NCBI GenBank assembly: GCA_009746045.1
Contig: RPFO01000176.1
Span: 2,501-66,500, forward strand
Source: Mesostigma viride
Lineage: Eukaryota > Streptophyta > Mesostigmatophyceae > Mesostigmatales > Mesostigmataceae
DNA: 64,000 nucleotides
Direction: 5' to 3'
The notes under the pieces were generated by a model. It searched no databases and was not told the DNA's origin. It saw only the letters and a program-made list of their open reading frames with translations. The position numbers were made by a program, and so were the translations under genes. Positions 50,289 through 61,546 of this stretch are shown piece after piece. Within the stretch, counting starts at the first letter, position 1. Each line of letters opens with the position of its first letter.

Positions 50289-51420
50289 CACTACTAACAT
50301 TTGCACCTCCCTGCGTGATGTTGATGCTGTGCTTGACAATATATCTACATACTGTACCGCCTCCCAACAACGCTGCAACGTGCAAAAGTCCACGGGCTTG
50401 CATATTGGCAGAACAACCAACCCGACTCTCCAACCTACTAACCTGGCGGTGACATGGGTCCCGCCAGGAGGATACCACCTTTTGCATAACTGCCTTATCG
50501 GTCGGACAGCCGAAGGGAGGTTATTGGAAGTCAAAACCTTTCTATACGACGAATCACAACAACTGGGCAAACTTACTGGTGTACAACAGGTGGCCAACCG
50601 CTGGGCTGGCGTACACCGCCTCAGCCTCCGGGGCAAGGTCCTCGTCACGAACCAGCTGCTGTTCTCCAAGCTGCTGTACTTCGGTCAGGCCCACCCACCG
50701 GATGAACACACCGTGTCTCTTATTCAACGACTGGGGCATAACTTTGTTTGGAAAAAATCGAGCGATCTCAGCCGCCAGGTACACGGATGGATCAGAGAGT
50801 CAATGTCTTTTATGCCGTGGCCTCTTGGAGGACTAGGCTTACACAATATGCAATGGCGTTTATGGTCTGTGTATGCCAAACAAGTTATCTCTGCCCACAT
50901 TGGTGTCAACACACACCCTGGATGTCTTCTGGCACGTGTAGTAACCCTCTCACGTCTTACTCATCACTCCAATGGTACTTCCTGGCACTCTGGAGCCGCA
51001 CTGCTTACTGCTCGCCTCCCCTCCCCGAAGCTCACCAGAGGTCTTCCTTGGTACTGGGCTCGTATATGGCAAGGCTTTATGGCACTTAAACCCGACCGCC
51101 TATTATTCCCCACACTACGTGAGGAAGTTGCACGCCAACCCCTATTCTTTAATGATATATACCTCAACCCCCTTAATCGCCCCTTCGGATGCTTAAGTGG
51201 CCCTAACCCCTATGAAGGCTTCATAACATCCCCCCACCCTGTAACCACTATTCTCCACCTGTATATTCTCCACGGTGACTGCTACCGCCTCTTAACATAT
51301 AACGAACTGGCTGCCTGGGTCCCCATGCAATATGCCTACTTATGCTGCCTGGGCCGCGCTAGTACAAGCCATACCCCCACGCTGGCACACACTCATGACT
51401 TCTCCATGTGCCCCCTATAA
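50179..51420 (+). CDS. LINE ORF2 reverse transcriptase, YADD part and thumb
   Basis: Continues RT in frame 1: RGLFQTAYADDTTNICTSL has the catalytic Asp pair. The thumb and a long C-terminal region follow, with SFMPWPLGGLGLHNMQWRLW also found in the second LINE (56675). The frame switches near 51320-51335. Confidence 0.92.
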   Translation: MLTLASSFFINMQDSRIQGYPIPHHTRGLFQTAYADDTTNICTSLRDVDAVLDNISTYCTASQQRCNVQKSTGLHIGRTTNPTLQPTNLAVTWVPPGGYHLLHNCLIGRTAEGRLLEVKTFLYDESQQLGKLTGVQQVANRWAGVHRLSLRGKVLVTNQLLFSKLLYFGQAHPPDEHTVSLIQRLGHNFVWKKSSDLSRQVHGWIRESMSFMPWPLGGLGLHNMQWRLWSVYAKQVISAHIGVNTHPGCLLARVVTLSRLTHHSNGTSWHSGAALLTARLPSPKLTRGLPWYWARIWQGFMALKPDRLLFPTLREEVARQPLFFNDIYLNPLNRPFGCLSGPNPYEGFITSPHPVTTILHLYILHGDCYRLLTYNELAAWVPMQYAYLCCLGRASTSHTPTLAHTHDFSMCPL

Positions 51421-52531
51421 AGCTGGTGAATGGTGCTGCTTTTGTCCATACAGCACGACCGCAACATGCTCGGGGAAGGTGATCGCAGAACTCCCCCTTG
51501 GAACCCTGCACGTTCAACTACTGGCGCCGCTGAGCGGCCACAATGGCTGTCTGGCTCAACTTACAACTGCAGTGGTGTTCCTCCCCACCCAGCTATGCCA
51601 CCGGATTCGGGTTGTACCTTGGTCCCTTGAACAATCATGTGTATACCAACCCAACCCCAACCTTCCAGACGCTGCTATTATTTGGCTACATGTGGGATCA
51701 ACTCGCCTGGACATGTTGTCATTGGATCCAGTGGAATTTGGCTGGGTGCTAAATCAGGGTGACAGCAGAATTGTAAAAGGCCTTTACGAGTACACGGCAG
51801 AGTGGGGCTACACAATGCTCCGGCATAAAAACCATCAATTCCACCCCGGACGGACACGCTGGGGCGCTACTGAGTGGCCTGGCCACACCTGGGTCCGCAA
51901 CATCACCCTCGCCGCTGACCACCCGCTGATTGATCGCCGCGCGACCGACGTACAACACCTCTTGATGCACCGGTCCATCGGGGTCGGGGAGATCCTCCAC
52001 CGGCGATTTCACCACCCTGCTACTTGTTTATGTACCAACCCCACTGAAACTGTGGAACACCGATTTTTATGGTGTAACCTCCAGGGAGTTTGGACCTGGT
52101 TGATTGGTTTATGGGCAGCCTGGACATCTGAGCCTATCATACCGGTGTCTACCCGCTCAATTATCTTTGGCATCACTGGCACCCCTGGCCTTGAGCTCAC
52201 CTTTTCACAACAAGCGTGGATATGGCTCCGCACATGCATGTTATATACAATCTGGACGGTGCGAAACGATGTGGTGTTCAATAGGCGCACAGTTTTCGAC
52301 AAAGCTGGGGTTCTCTCACGCTTCATTTACCTATGGAACTCCGGCATGCGACGCTACTGGATGGTTGCAAATGAACAAAACAAAATCTGGGACCCTGGCG
52401 CGGACCAGGATAAGCCCAGCCCACTTGAGATCTTTCATGACCTCATGGGCAAAAACAGGATCTTTACCCACATGCCCAATGACAACCCATACTCTTCAAC
52501 CGTCTGGACTGGAACCACCATAACGGACTGA
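51332..52531 (+). CDS. LINE ORF2 C-terminal region with Cys/His motif
   Basis: 399 codons similar along the length to 57073-58449. Near the end CLCTNPTETVEHRFLWC resembles the zinc-binding module found after RT in plant LINEs. By family this helps bind element RNA or target DNA. Confidence 0.88.
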   Translation: MPTYAAWAALVQAIPPRWHTLMTSPCAPYKAGEWCCFCPYSTTATCSGKVIAELPLGTLHVQLLAPLSGHNGCLAQLTTAVVFLPTQLCHRIRVVPWSLEQSCVYQPNPNLPDAAIIWLHVGSTRLDMLSLDPVEFGWVLNQGDSRIVKGLYEYTAEWGYTMLRHKNHQFHPGRTRWGATEWPGHTWVRNITLAADHPLIDRRATDVQHLLMHRSIGVGEILHRRFHHPATCLCTNPTETVEHRFLWCNLQGVWTWLIGLWAAWTSEPIIPVSTRSIIFGITGTPGLELTFSQQAWIWLRTCMLYTIWTVRNDVVFNRRTVFDKAGVLSRFIYLWNSGMRRYWMVANEQNKIWDPGADQDKPSPLEIFHDLMGKNRIFTHMPNDNPYSSTVWTGTTITD

Positions 52532-52640
52532 GTTTGGGTATCTTTGTGCGCCTGAGAGTATCTAGCCTAAAAACATTTTCTGGCCCACCCTTGGAACCAA
52601 GCATGCTTTTATGTTGAATAAAGTTTGGGTAATGTGGTTG

Positions 52641-54325
52641 GTCACATATCCATGCCCCATGCGTGCTATAAATAGCACCCCCCCCAGGGGGGTACGGTGC
52701 ACATGGGGTTGGAGACATATATAATGCATTATAGACCATTTACACAAATCAGGTGGCCCTGGCCTTTTAAAGGCAGTTTATTAGGATCACAGGCATGCCA
52801 TCAATGCATTCACAGCATGAAATGTCACAGAACTGCACATGCTAGCTAGCAAACAGCCCAAAATAGCTCAGACCGTTATAACGGTGCAAGCTATTTTGGG
52901 ACGGTTGCTAGAACTGCCGTATAGGTTTCCTATCCCAAAGTGGCACAAAACAACAACTAGATGGCCACAAAAGCAATGCCAACACCATGTCCAGCATATA
53001 AGACACAAGCTCATGCTATACAATAGGTGTAAGGCTCATATCAAGGCCTAAAGCGCGCGTACAAAGGGTGGCAAGGAGCTACATCACTAACACATCCAAT
53101 GAACGACAAAACACCTCTATGTTCTTGGAAACAATGAATAAAACAATAGGAATAAGTTGGTAGAATGCTCCCATGCAAACAGGTTATGGGTATCTCCACA
53201 ATTTTCACATGCAATGGATGCAAAACAAGAAGGTGGGCGTTGGCCAGCAAAACAAGAAGCCACGCCTAACACTGGTCAGAAAAAGAACTTGTCTCGGGGT
53301 GCTTGACCAAGGAAAAGCATTGGGTAATCAACGTTACCATATTAGTGACCGATAACAATCGTTACCTCGCTATTTCCGTTGCAGCATCAGCTAACGGTGA
53401 CCAAACATGGTCCAAAATCTGCTTGACCTGATGGTATTCCCCAACCATGACAAGCCGATGCGTAGAGGCAGCAAAACAACAAAAAGACGATCACAACCCC
53501 TCGGTAATAACTCTGATATTAGCTTTAAACGATAGTACAACTATATACGGCTAATAGAACACGCTTGGAGGCTAGAACGTACCAGGTCGGTACAGCAGAT
53601 TACCTTTCTTGCGCGAGCCAGCACGCCAGAGTAATGGACGTAGCCTCGAGCCTTTACTGGCTGCCAATGCTAATAAATCTTGTTGGTAACAACGTACTTA
53701 ATTGATCGATGCGCAGATGTCTGGGAAAATCCGGCCTAGCAACATGCAGCACTCGCACCATCACTGACTGGCCGCTAACATCATTTGCTGCGCCGACCAG
53801 CACCCCGAGACCCATCTACGCATCTCCAAACCTTCCATGGCTAGGGATATTAAATTTTTAGGACATAAGGATCATGCCTACAAAATTTGAGTCCAATACG
53901 TCAAGCCATTCTCTCGTACCAGTCAGTTCTTTGCACCGCCATAGCCGTGCGCGTCAATATTTTTCCTGCACGTCGGTCCCGTTGGACCATGGTACCCCCC
54001 TAACTTTGCTCAAGCATATCTCCCTGGCCAGGTGTCCAAAGTACGGTCTGAAGTGCTCTACGGAAAGCTGACGTCTAGATCTTTCGATCCCCCCAGGTTT
54101 GACCGTTAAATTATTATTGGCGCGGCGCCTGGTTAGCGCACAAACTCAGTCCGTTAGAGTGGTAGGACTTCAACTGGTACCACGAAAACGGCGCGAGAAC
54201 GAGTTAGAAGTCCAGTGGCTTCCGTGGTCTAGTAAGGCTCCGTTTTAGCCACTGACATCTTGATACCCTAGGCTTAGCAGGAATTAACTACTGGCTATAT
54301 TTGGAATAAACGTACACCTATTTAC
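52641..54325. other. Non-coding stretch with a fold-back hairpin and a LINE tail
   Basis: No supported gene. 52846-52911 is an imperfect hairpin with 23-nt arms (CCCAAAATAGCT/AGCTATTTTGGG core) around an ACCGTTATAACGGT palindrome. The last about 50 bp (54277-54325, ATTAACTACTGGCTATATTT...) match the LINE tail at 58569-58625. Confidence 0.7.
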
Positions 54326-54485
54326 CTGGCTGTCCGCGACACTCCCGGAGCTAGTGTATACCACCCCCCGGGGGGGCATTTTCTGGGGTGGGGGGGTGGG
54401 GGGGGTCTTGACCCCCGACCCCCCCCCCCCCAGTTTTGGGGGGGGGGGGGGGGGGTCGGCCCCCCCAAAATTTATATATCCTTAA

Positions 54486-56174
54486 CCCCTAAATGGTCTG
54501 AGATCCTGCCGATAAATCGGCTGGATCTTCACAATTTTGCAAACCAGATGCCATCCAACCTACCCATATCCAATGGCTGTCCTTGGGGGCCAAGCATGTC
54601 CATGAGTTGCCCTTCGGGTTGGTATATCACAACCTCACATATATGCAGGGTAGGCCATGTTTAACTGCCGTCAAAGTCAGGGGGGTCAAGACGCGCGTTT
54701 TCATTTTTGGTAGAATGTGCATTTTGAATTATGTTATAAGACCTAGGCACCTACCACTTCAGGGATGATAAACAATTAGTTGCTGAACAGTTTGAGCCAT
54801 TGGGGTCATCATTTGGGTGGGTATACCAGCAGTTACACCCAGTACAGCCCATAAGGGTACCGTTGGTAAAAAGCAACCAAGGGAGTAGGGGTGGGCATAC
54901 GACCTCCTAATATGGCCACCAACCATGCCAAACAATACATTTCCCTTCCACAATGATGGGGAAACATAGCTGCATCATCACACTGCCCTTACATGGCACC
55001 TATGTGCAGGTGCCACCTTGTCCATGCACGTAGGTAACGTGGTACGGACACCCTACGCAAGGCATGCATTCTAGGAGGCAGCCACCAACAAACTAGTGGT
55101 GTTGAGCCTATTTCAGCCTGCCCTAGCAAGGATAAACTAGGCCTAAGCTGCTATAGCTTGCCAGGTGATGGCCAGCACACCTGGTGGCACATGCTGTCAA
55201 TGGGAAGCTTTTACTCACCAGTTACGTGCTTGATGATGCCACAGAGACCAGCCAACTGCCTCACACTCATGCAATATGTGTGTGGGAAATGTATAACAAA
55301 CATATATGGAGGTATTCAAACCCATACAGCCTCTAAAACTTATCACCATCACCCTGTAGCAGGTCAACTGACTGAGGGAAGCATCTAAGAATGGTGTTTT
55401 AGAAAGGGGCCAGGCCAGGGTCAAGAAAGAGCATGAATAGTGCAAAAAGAATGTGCTACACAAGCTAGAACGTATATATAAATGTCAAACATCGATAGGA
55501 AAACGATGCTTAAGCTTTACCAGGCATGGATGGCGTTACCTTGGCCCAGGCGGTGGCCGCAAAATGGCGCATTTCGGCACACCAAAGCTGTGCAGCATGG
55601 TCGCTGGATTCGGCGATTTCTGGCCACCCTTGCACGTTTACGACTACTATGTATCATAAAAAGTACAAAGAAACCGATATATCCTTTAAAATACGCCGGA
55701 AAGGTATTGCTGTCAACGTTTCTATCGTCCGGCCTGATCGCAGTTTTTTCCAGCAAGAACGCTGCCGACACCTATCAAATGGCATTCCCGCGAACCAAAA
55801 ATTGGCCTGTATGATCTTTAGGACGTTTAAAATCAATATCCTAAGTTTGGACAGAAAATTCGAACGCAAACGTAAATGCCATGCGTGGGCGCAAGCCGCC
55901 ATGGCCAGGTCGTCGTTTTCCGGAATGCACGTTGTACGTGAAAAAGTACCCTGACCCCTTGTACTTTGACCGGCCAGAACACCTCTATAACTTTCTCAAA
56001 AGTATGCAAACCCTAGTACCATGCTGTGAAGAATTTTATAAACTTTCGATCTTCTGAGCTAAACTTTTCCTAATTCTCAATAGATTTCGCGGCATCTGGT
56101 CCCCCGAGAAGGGGCCGATGCATCGGCTGGAACTCGATTTTTGGCGGAAAATCGGCAGCAAGACCATTTAGGGG
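54486..56174. mobile_element. TTAA-flanked non-autonomous DNA transposon 2 (piggyBac-like)
   Basis: 1689 bp with perfect 14-bp inverted repeats, CCCCTAAATGGTCT at 54486-54499 and its complement at 56161-56174, and TTAA outside both. Termini beginning CCC at TTAA fit piggyBac. Part of its interior (about 55866-55945) matches 13915-14000 of the first TTAA element in opposite orientation (CCATGGCGGCTTGCGCCCA core). No transposase; the 142-codon ORF at 55526 is unrecognised and probably chance. Confidence 0.88.
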
Positions 56175-56674
56175 TTAAGTGTATTAAAAAACAACTCTCT
56201 GCTTGGGCGCGGGTAGTTCCGGTGGGGCGCGGGTAGTTCCGGTGGCAAAACGCAGGGGAAGTGGCGCGGGGGGGGGGAGCGGCCTCTGAGAAGTAAGGAA
56301 TACTAAGCGAAAATGCCACGTAGGGGCACAAAGAGAGACTGGACTGAATCGTATTGAGTTGCTGCAAATCATGATGAAGGGAAGAAGGGTTTAGGGGAGG
56401 GGAAAGGAGTAATATTGGTGTTTACTTGCATTCCTCACGGTGACCTTACGCGCGTCACTTGGCTCCCCTGGTCACACAATGCTCCTTTCTAAACCTTTCA
56501 CCTATCACACTACCCTCAGAGGGTAACCAGCTGGTCGATACGTGGTACCTCTTCACCTAATGATATTCCTATTGGTTAATAAAAATACCCATTTACCCGG
56601 AAAAAAAAGGAGTAATATTCGGAGTAATCGGCAGCAATTTTGTTTGGAAACAGCAGGGTATCATAACACACACG

Positions 56675-57112
56675 GTGCCGGGATGGATCGATCGGGACAT
56701 GTCCTATATGCCATGGGTTCAAGGAGGCTTGGGCTTACATAATATGGAGTGGCGTTTATGGTCAGTGTACACCAGACAGATCTTAACCGCGTTCATAGGC
56801 GTAAACGCACACCCTGGTTGTATGTTGGCACAAGAAGCTCTCGCCACAACCTATACCCACACCAATGGTACATCATGGCACTTGGGGGCAGCAATACTTA
56901 CATGTGCGCTCACTTCGTACAAAGGCTTACCATGGTACTGGGCACGTATGTGGAAAGGTTATAAGAACCTAAAACCGGACAGAATTGCTCACCCTACCAC
57001 GAGGGAAGAGGTGGCACGCCAACCATTATCAAAGAGACAACCAGCGCAGGCCAGAAATTATATTTCAATGATTTGCTGCGCGATAGTGAGCATAATGTGT
57101 TTGGTGTTTTAA
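56675..57112 (+). pseudogene. Second LINE, post-RT region, first part
   Basis: WIDRDMSYMPWVQGGLGLHNMEWRLWSVY matches the thumb/C-terminal region of the LINE at 50179-51420. RT itself is missing, so the element is 5'-truncated. Frame switches near 57000-57090 to the next entry. Confidence 0.85.
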
Positions 57113-58449
57113 GCGGCCGCAACCCATATGAGGGCTTTTTGACGGCCACCCCGCCAGTTACGCGAATCATCGATTTATACGCGGCTGACGGTGACCGATA
57201 TCGCCTTCTGACATACACGGAAATCAGCGCGTGGATCGCAAACATGCCCAGCCGACCAGCTTGGGACAACCTTCTACAAGCAATTCCCGCAGGATGGCAT
57301 ACCCTCATGACAACCCCGCGCAAACCCCTACAAATCGGGGAATGGGTGAGCTATTACCCGGATCGCGACACGTCCGTACATAAGGGCTGCATCGTTGCGG
57401 TCGCGTCGACGTGCGTTACCATACAATTGCTCCAGGAGACACCAGACGGTCTGAAAGGACTTCTCGGCAAATTGATTACATCGTATGCCTACATTCCAGC
57501 ATGTCAATGTCACCGCATTCGAGTGGTCCCGTGGTCACTGTCACAGGCGTGCATGTTACCCCTGGACCCCACCACAGTGATACGTGACACCACATGGCTA
57601 CATGTTGGCAAGGGGCGCCTGGACACGCTTGCTCTAGACCCGCTAGAATTTGGGTGGGTCCTCACATCTGGCGGCACCCCAACGACGAAGTGCCTTTTCG
57701 AGTACACGGCAGACTGGGGATACCGGCTACTTCTACATAAAAATCATAGGATGCACCCGGGTCGCCTGCGCTGGCACCCCGAGTGGCCGGGCTACACCTG
57801 GATCAAGAACATTACCTTGGCAGTTGATCACCCATTGGTTGACAAGCGGGCCACCGACGTCCAGCACCTGCTTATGCATCGGGCCATCGGGGTCAATTCC
57901 CAACTGCACCACCGGTACTCCCACGCGGCGGCGTGCTTATGCAACTTTCCAGATGAAACAATTGAGCACAGATTTCTGGACTGCCAACTCGCAGGGGTTT
58001 GGCAATGGCTGCTGGGTATATGGGCCAAGTGGATGGCTATTACAGCTCCCCCCACCACCGTCACACTATCTACGGTTATTTTCGGCATCACGGGATTACG
58101 GGACGCGAGCCTCACAGCCAACCAGATGGCATGGATATGGCTCCGCACGACGATGCTTCACACCATATGGCAAGTTCGCAACGAGACCGTATTCACGTTA
58201 CGTGCCGCGTACACGAGAGGTGCCGTGGTCCGCCGGTTTATCTCATCTTGGAACCTGGCTATGCGTCGTTACTGGCTCCTGGCGACGGAACAACACAAAG
58301 TATGGGACCCGGGCCCTAACAATGACACCCCCAGCCCACTGGAAGTCTTCCATGCACTCATGGGCATGAACCACGTCTTTACACGTATGCCGGATGACGA
58401 TATATCTACAGTACACTGGCTACCTTGGTCGCAGGGCGCGCCTTATTAA
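57073..58449 (+). CDS. Second LINE, C-terminal region with Cys/His motif
   Basis: 458 codons, open to the stop at 58447. Similar throughout to 51332-52531, including YTADWGYRLLLHKNH, DKRATDVQHLLMHRAIGV and the CLCNFPDETIEHRFLDC motif. Clearly diverged from the first LINE, so a different subfamily. Confidence 0.9.
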   Translation: MLRDSEHNVFGVLSGRNPYEGFLTATPPVTRIIDLYAADGDRYRLLTYTEISAWIANMPSRPAWDNLLQAIPAGWHTLMTTPRKPLQIGEWVSYYPDRDTSVHKGCIVAVASTCVTIQLLQETPDGLKGLLGKLITSYAYIPACQCHRIRVVPWSLSQACMLPLDPTTVIRDTTWLHVGKGRLDTLALDPLEFGWVLTSGGTPTTKCLFEYTADWGYRLLLHKNHRMHPGRLRWHPEWPGYTWIKNITLAVDHPLVDKRATDVQHLLMHRAIGVNSQLHHRYSHAAACLCNFPDETIEHRFLDCQLAGVWQWLLGIWAKWMAITAPPTTVTLSTVIFGITGLRDASLTANQMAWIWLRTTMLHTIWQVRNETVFTLRAAYTRGAVVRRFISSWNLAMRRYWLLATEQHKVWDPGPNNDTPSPLEVFHALMGMNHVFTRMPDDDISTVHWLPWSQGAPY

Positions 58450-59117
58450 TGCGGGCACCCCAATTTAGGCACAACTAGGCATTTCAGGCTATTTTTGGCA
58501 TACCTGGGTCACCTTAACTGTTATATGGAAATAAACTAACACCCATTTCACCGGAAAGGAGTAATATTAGCAGGGATTAACTACTGGCTATATTTGGAAT
58601 AAACGTACACCTATTTACCTGGAAAAAGGAGTAATATTTATACCTGGGACGCAACAGGGTGTTTACTTGCATTCCTCACGGTGACCTTACGCGCGTCACT
58701 TGGCTCCCCTGGTCACATAATGCTCCCGTTCTAAACCTTTCACCTATCACACTACCCTCAGTGGGTAACCAGCTGGTCGATACGTGGTACCTCTTAACCT
58801 ACCGATATTCCGCTATTGGTTAATAAAAAATACCCATTTACCCGGAAAATATTTATATTTCAGGGAGGGGGGGGGGGGGGGTCTGCATCCAAAAACCCCT
58901 AACCCCCCCCCCCCCCATTTTCTTGGGGGGGGGGGGGGGGGGCCAACCCCTTACCCCCCGCCCCCCCAGTTTTGGGGGTGGGGGGGTGGGGGGGGCTACC
59001 CCCCCCCCCCTGTATACACTAGCTCCGGGAGTGTCGCGGACAGCCAGTTACCTGTAAAAGTGTTTTTTTTATGTACCCCTTCATACACGTACACGTGTAC
59101 GCGTGCATTCCTGTAAA

Positions 59118-60828
59118 TATACGAAGGCAAAATGAAAAAAGTTAAAACGTTAGCCGCCGACAATCTGGAGCGTCCGATGATGGATCCAACGGACGCGATA
59201 AACCCGCTAAGTTAGCGGCTCGGGTCGTCCGTACAAATACTAAATCACCAAACAACCAATACAAAACAAGCAAACTACGGAAAACAAACGGCCTTCGGCC
59301 CCAACGGTCACAAATCCAACGGAAACGACCCGAAATCGATAAGACCACCGAAACGACGCAGCCGCAGGCCACGCCGCCGGACGAAAAACAAAGTGACGTG
59401 CTCCGCGAGCAATTTGCTGGCTGGCGATGGCAGGAAACGTACGCTAGAAAATTGGGATGGGGAATGCGCAGCCATGGTTTTATACGTCAAAATTTTATGT
59501 TTGAAGAGCAAGTACAAAATTTTCTGAGCTGGAGGTGCGTCAACGGAGTGATACCTGCGTGGGAGAGGTCCGCGTCGCTATGGCGACCTGGAAATGGAAT
59601 GTCGTTGTAGATTTAGGTATTCTATTATAGGAATTTAGGTATAGTATCATGCTTAATTGCTTTACGTACTGGGTGCCTAGTAAAATCAGTTTGCTGTTCG
59701 TGGAAGGCGTGGGGTGGGGCCGACGAGTTTCTGGTGTCATCATATTGGAAAGAACGCTGGATTTTTTGCCACGGGACGTAACTGGCGATGCCGATGGTGA
59801 GGCGTACTACCTACCGGGGTACTACCTGCTCTCTTTCTGATGCATTTTCATGGTTGCGTTCTTTCCTTTTCACCGAATCCACCTAGTCGCAGCAAAGACA
59901 TAGCGTAGCGTTGCGTTTTATTTTCTTAGCCGTGCAGGACGCCATCTTCATGGTCCTTCGAATGTCCGTTAACGTCCGTTCGGTTGCCCAAGGATCTGTG
60001 ATGCTTTTTTCTGGAATATACTGGGCTTGGAAAGCCCCTCTGGATGCTTGCCTGGTCACGGGTTTGGGGCGTCATTTACATTCATGGTGCTTTCTGCGTA
60101 AGCTGACTGGCTTCGCACGTGGATTTTCACTGGACTGAAGAGCGCGTCTGCTAGCATGTTTACGTGGTGTATAAGGTGATCAATCAACTATTTGTTTATA
60201 GCAGGTGTGACAATAGAAGGTGTGTTATATATTTCTTCATCAAGCATGTCAAAAGTAATCTCCACTCGCTTACAACCTGAATTTTGCTTTGCTGGGTCTG
60301 CTGTGTTTGTGTCTCACTGTGCAGGCTATCCCCTTGGTTGATCAACCAGGTGCTTTTTGGTGGCAGCGGGGCCATATACTCTTCTTGGCGTTTTTCATCC
60401 ATGGCATGTCAACGGCAACGCATGCATGCCAGCCCCTAAACAAGAAAACACTAAACCAAAGAATGGAATTCAGGGCATCATGGTCATGAGCAGGGTAACA
60501 GCAGCATTAATATTAAATGGGCATGATGTCAACAGGAAAACACTAAGTCACGTGAGGAAACAGCCTGGACGTGGCCGTGTGCCAAATTACTTTGTGTAGT
60601 CCGCGCATTTCCGGCGCAAGTCGCCGGCCGGACCTTGTGACAGCGCCAGAATCATGATTAACATTGTATGACTTTTGTAGGTAGAAAAATGTCTGTGGAG
60701 ACGCTGTGCGTCGCGCTTAAATATTTTAATATAATTTTAATGAAAAGTTTGAAAATTTTCGTAAACCTTACCTAAGCTTAGCCGCTAGGCGGCTAAGCTT
60801 AGCCAACTGACATGTGCACATCGATATA
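59118..60828 (+). mobile_element. Unknown interspersed repeat R1, copy C
   Basis: Third copy of the repeat at 31499-34903, same start, same 3' hairpin and same CACATCGATATA end. A further 5' fragment of the repeat (GATACGAAGGCGAAATGC) follows at about 60850-60887. Confidence 0.85.
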
Positions 60829-60887
60829 GTCTCCAAAAAAAAAATGTGTGATACGAAGGCGAAATGCATAAAGTTGAAACGTTAGCC

Positions 60888-61430
60888 TAAACCCTGCGAC
60901 CCTTGCAGCCTTGCTGCGACAGCCGAAAACTTGTGACAGTCGATCGACTGCCATGGTTCGACAGGTTTGACAGCTATGTCGGGTAAACACCGGGGTTAAG
61001 CTTGATAAGGGTTTGTACTGCGATGACGTCGCGGGGAGGGCTTCCGGGCGGCCCTCATCCCAAGTTGAAACCAATGACGCGCTTATGGAGGTGTTTTCCC
61101 GCGGGCATGCGCGTGCGCATCGGCCATATTATCCATATGCATATCATGATGGCGTTCCTGATATTTGTTGCAACAATCTCGCTCACGTCTTGCTCTAGGA
61201 TTGGCGCCATCGCCACATCCGAATTTGATGACGGTACGTCCGGTCCTAATACATGAAATAATCTACTGCTCGCGCGCAGCTAGTACTACGTGTGCATTCT
61301 TCCACATATATATATATAATTATATATATTCATTGAGAATGATAAATTACGGAGGTGAGATTGGCATGCAACATAAGGACCCCCCCCCCCCCAAAAGAAG
61401 AACCCTAAAGAAAATAATAGTAATCTGACA
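60888..61430. other. Non-coding stretch
   Basis: No convincing ORF. Contains an AT dinucleotide-rich segment (about 61305-61330) and a C-run (61380-61392). Confidence 0.5.
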
Positions 61431-61546
61431 CGGACATGCAAGGATCACGCCAGCTGCACAAGGTACAACATAACTACATCACAAAACTACGACACGCAGC
61501 AACATCGCTGCCGGCCGGCCCACCAGGCCTGGGTCGATCGAGGGAT

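Larger units (their letters stand above)
46349..52640 (+). mobile_element. Decayed two-ORF LINE (L1-like architecture)
   Basis: ORF1 with a CCHC knuckle, then ORF2 with apurinic-type endonuclease, RT (YADD) and a C-terminal Cys/His region. Every ORF is broken by frameshifts. The 5' edge (about 45926-46348 is presumed leader) and the 3' edge (after AATAAAG near 52617) are approximate. A second, more divergent element of this type is at 56620-58555. Confidence 0.85.
56404..58845 (+). mobile_element. Chain of LINE 3' ends separated by AAGGAGTAATATT
   Basis: The 13-mer occurs at 56404, 56607, 58556 and 58626. The second to fourth each directly follow a LINE-type end of the form AC(C)CATTTACC(C)GGAAA. 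Segments: tail type C 56417-56606, second LINE 56620-58555, tail type B 58569-58625, tail type C again 58639-58845. All lie on the plus strand. Confidence 0.82.
54326..59047. mobile_element. 4.7-kb segment bounded by 36-bp inverted repeats with G/C-homopolymer arms
   Basis: CTGGCTGTCCGCGACACTCC begins the left terminus (54326-54361); its exact 36-bp complement is 59012-59047. TTAC lies just outside both (54322-54325, 59048-59051). Inside each terminus lie long G and C runs (54362-54470 and 58866-59010). The segment holds a TTAA element and the LINE chain. It could be one transposon that has received insertions, or two copies of a small repeat in opposite orientation. Confidence 0.65.

Noticed and set aside
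58784-59116. Gly/Pro-rich 110-codon ORF
   Set aside because: It is a reading of the G and C homopolymer arms, not a protein.
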